Notes under the pieces: model-generated | Database searches by the model: none | What the model saw: only the letters and a program-made list of their open reading frames with translations | What the model was told of the DNA's origin: nothing | Assembly (NCBI GenBank): GCA_039188975.1 | Contig: JBCCYT010000112.1 | Coordinates: forward strand, 1-14,157 | Source: UBA11606 sp039188975 | GTDB taxonomy: Bacteria; Actinomycetota; Acidimicrobiia; Acidimicrobiales; Aldehydirespiratoraceae | DNA: 14,157 nt | Reading direction: 5' to 3' | Shown: one piece after another, positions 12,682 to 14,157 of the stretch | Layout of the letters: each line of letters opens with the position of its first letter | How positions within the stretch are numbered: position 1 is the first letter of the stretch | Position numbers and translations under genes: made by a program

Positions 12682-13586
12682 TGCGCGCCCTTTCCAACAC
12701 GCCGCCCTCTCCACTTCCTGAAACCGAAACCATGACCACCATCACCGCCCCATCCGAAACCTCCCCCTCGAACGAAACCGTCGACACCATGAGCACCACC
12801 ACTGTCCCCGCCACGACCAACCGAGTCCGCATCACGAACGTGATTCGAGCCGAGTGGGTCAAGTTCTGGTCGATCCGCTCGACCTCCATCACCCTGGTCG
12901 CGGCGGGCCTCGCCACCGTTGCCTTCGGCATGATCTTCTCTGCGGTCGCCGACTCCGAGGAGCAGGCCGGCCCGGCTGCGCTCCTGAGCGACCCCGTGGA
13001 CATCGCCCTCGGCGGCATCGGGCTCTCGGAGATGATCATCGGCGTGCTCGGCGTGATGTTCGTCGCCGGCGAGTACTCGACCGGCCTCATCCGCACCGCC
13101 TTCGCCGCGGTAGGCAAGCGAAGCCGAGTGATCACCGCCAAAGCGGCCGTGCTCATCGCTGGCGTGTTCGGTATCGGGCTCGTCGCAGTCACCGGCGCCG
13201 TCGTCCTCGGCCAGGCGGTCTACGCCGGCAACGAAGCGACCGTCGCACTGACCGAGGTGTGGGATGTCGTCTTCGGTACGACCTTCTATCTGACCGGGAT
13301 CGCACTCATGGGTGCGGCGCTGGGCTTCATCCTGCGCTCCACCGCCGCCGGCATCGGCACGCTGTTCGGCACCGTGTTCATCGGCCCGAACCTGCTCCAG
13401 CTCCTGCCCGACAGCTTCACCGACATCTTCATGAAGTACCTGCCGTCGGAAGCGGGCTCTGCGATGATGACTCGAGTGTCTGACCCCGATCTGCTCAGCC
13501 GAGGCGCCGGCTACGCCGTCTTCACCGCCTGGGCTGTCGGTTTGCTCACCATCGCTGCGGTGATGGTCAACCGTCGAGACGCATGA
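12681..13586 (+). CDS. ABC-2 type permease
   Basis: A protein of up to 301 residues with about six hydrophobic segments (near 70-89, 114-130, 154-180, 196-217, 224-242 and 278-296). The blocks VIRAEWVKFWSIRSTSITL (54-72) and GEYSTGLIRTAF (130-141) are typical of actinobacterial ABC-2 permeases paired with a single ATPase. The first 45 residues are Thr/Ser/Pro-rich and unconserved. Alternative in-frame ATGs at 12732 and 12789 would remove 17 or 36 of them; the first ATG is kept because of its TGATG overlap with the ATPase gene. None has a clear SD. The exported substrate is unknown; antibiotic, peptide or lipid export is common for this class. The end overlaps the kinase start as ATGA. Confidence 0.9.
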   Translation: MRALSNTPPSPLPETETMTTITAPSETSPSNETVDTMSTTTVPATTNRVRITNVIRAEWVKFWSIRSTSITLVAAGLATVAFGMIFSAVADSEEQAGPAALLSDPVDIALGGIGLSEMIIGVLGVMFVAGEYSTGLIRTAFAAVGKRSRVITAKAAVLIAGVFGIGLVAVTGAVVLGQAVYAGNEATVALTEVWDVVFGTTFYLTGIALMGAALGFILRSTAAGIGTLFGTVFIGPNLLQLLPDSFTDIFMKYLPSEAGSAMMTRVSDPDLLSRGAGYAVFTAWAVGLLTIAAVMVNRRDA

Positions 13587-14157
13587 GCCTTCCGGTGATC
13601 GGTCCGGCCACAGCCTGGCTGCGGGCTGACGCCCGCCGGCTCGACGTGGCCATCGCTTTCGTCACCATCAGCCTCGGCTCGCTTCTGCTGGTCGTCGCAC
13701 CCGAGGAGTTTGAGACCGGCTGGCCCGAAGTGGCCGCCGGTCTCGGCGCGTTCGTGATGGTCGCACTGCGCAGATGGCAGCCCTTCATTCTGCTTACCAT
13801 CGCGCTCACCTGGGGTGCGATGCACGTGGCTCGATACGAACGGCCAGCGCCGATCTTCTTTGCCGTGTTGGTGCTGCTGGTCACGACGTGCATTCGGCTC
13901 GACCGGCGAAAGGCGATTGGACTCGGGGTCGTCACCGCGGTCCCGCTGTACGTTTCGGGGCTGGTCGTCAACGACGCAGCGGCCGGCGACTCGCGAGCGA
14001 CGATCGGCATCGTCTGGGCCTTTCTGGCCGTCGGCATCGCCGACGCAATCCGGTCGTGGCGTCAGTACAAGAAATCCGCCGATGCTCAAGTTCGCACGGC
14101 CGTTCTCGCCGCCGAGGCTCAGACCCGGCAACAGGTCAGCGAGGAGCGGCTGACGAT
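13583..14157 (+). CDS. Sensor histidine kinase, DesK/NarL-type, N-terminal part (3' end outside window)
   Basis: The ATG at 13583 overlaps the permease TGA (ATGA) and the frame runs open to the window end for 191 codons. It shows about six hydrophobic segments (near residues 23-40, 50-63, 68-80, 90-105, 112-130 and 143-158), then a polar, coiled-coil-like stretch (SADAQVRTAVLAAEAQTRQQ) and the beginning of a dimerisation box, VSEERLTI. In DesK/LiaS/NarX-type kinases this continues into RELHD with the phosphorylated histidine, which lies just beyond the window. Translational coupling to the ABC pair suggests the kinase senses the substrate, or flux through the transporter, and controls the operon through a LuxR/NarL-type regulator encoded next. 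The kinase class is inferred from topology and the last residues only. Confidence 0.78.
   Translation, partial: MSLPVIGPATAWLRADARRLDVAIAFVTISLGSLLLVVAPEEFETGWPEVAAGLGAFVMVALRRWQPFILLTIALTWGAMHVARYERPAPIFFAVLVLLVTTCIRLDRRKAIGLGVVTAVPLYVSGLVVNDAAAGDSRATIGIVWAFLAVGIADAIRSWRQYKKSADAQVRTAVLAAEAQTRQQVSEERLT

Noticed and set aside
12027..12714. Two minus-strand open frames of over 210 codons opposite the ABC ATPase
   Set aside because: The plus-strand ATPase has every expected motif; the antisense products are Ser/Arg- or Asp/His-biased without domains.
13511..14131. Minus-strand 206-codon open frame opposite the kinase
   Set aside because: The plus-strand frame is coupled to the permease by ATGA and has membrane segments and a kinase dimerisation start. 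The antisense product is a charged shadow.
1..14157. Mobile element, phage-defence or CRISPR content
   Set aside because: There is no transposase, integrase, nuclease, methylase, toxin-antitoxin pair, regularly spaced repeat or terminal inverted repeat in the window.

Overview
The window looks like a chromosomal segment of a high-GC actinobacterium. S-layer-homology (SLH) repeats of the style common in secreted proteins of Acidimicrobiia (Ilumatobacter and relatives), GTG starts, several initiation sites without a clear Shine-Dalgarno (SD) sequence, near absence of TTA/CTA/TCA codons and GATC-rich coding sequence all fit. The lineage call is inference from style; there is no rRNA or marker gene here. 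I see no tRNA, rRNA, CRISPR array, insertion sequence, integrase or prophage gene. The content reads as ordinary chromosome with tightly packed genes.

Layout. (1) 1-376: the C-terminal end of an SLH-repeat surface protein, cut by the window edge. (2) 381-5834, minus strand: five head-to-tail genes in the order SDR oxidoreductase, DinB-like protein, saccharopine-dehydrogenase-like oxidoreductase, Gfo/Idh/MocA oxidoreductase, DEAD-box RNA helicase. Spacing is 3-57 bp, so this is probably one transcription unit. (3) 5947-6333, plus: an HxlR-type regulator divergent from the SDR gene, the usual arrangement for local control of an oxidoreductase. (4) 6338-10106, minus: a membrane GGDEF-EAL cyclic-di-GMP protein, a GST-fold protein, a membrane-anchored thioredoxin-like protein and, overlapping it by 4 bp, a tiny one-helix membrane ORF. 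(5) 10274-11242, plus: a DUF808/YedI membrane protein with a His-rich tail, convergent with (6) a small DoxX-like membrane protein at 11255-11671, minus. (7) 11758-14157, plus: ABC ATPase, ABC-2 permease and a DesK/NarL-type sensor kinase, joined by stop/start overlaps and running off the window. A LuxR/NarL-type response regulator would be expected next.

Functional reading. The minus-strand oxidoreductase cluster plus HxlR suggests redox or reactive-carbonyl-responsive metabolism of unknown substrate. The ABC-kinase operon suggests a self-regulated efflux or cell-envelope stress module. A 26-bp inverted repeat in its promoter region, shared with the divergent DoxX-like gene, is the best candidate operator in the window.

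I did not find a clearly novel multi-gene system. The most interesting items are small: the 26-bp palindrome, a hairpin whose triloop is exactly an ATG start codon, a 29-49-residue membrane ORF coupled to the thioredoxin gene, a possible 9-codon leader ORF ahead of the GGDEF-EAL gene, and a repeated stop-overlapping element (TGACCGCTCA).
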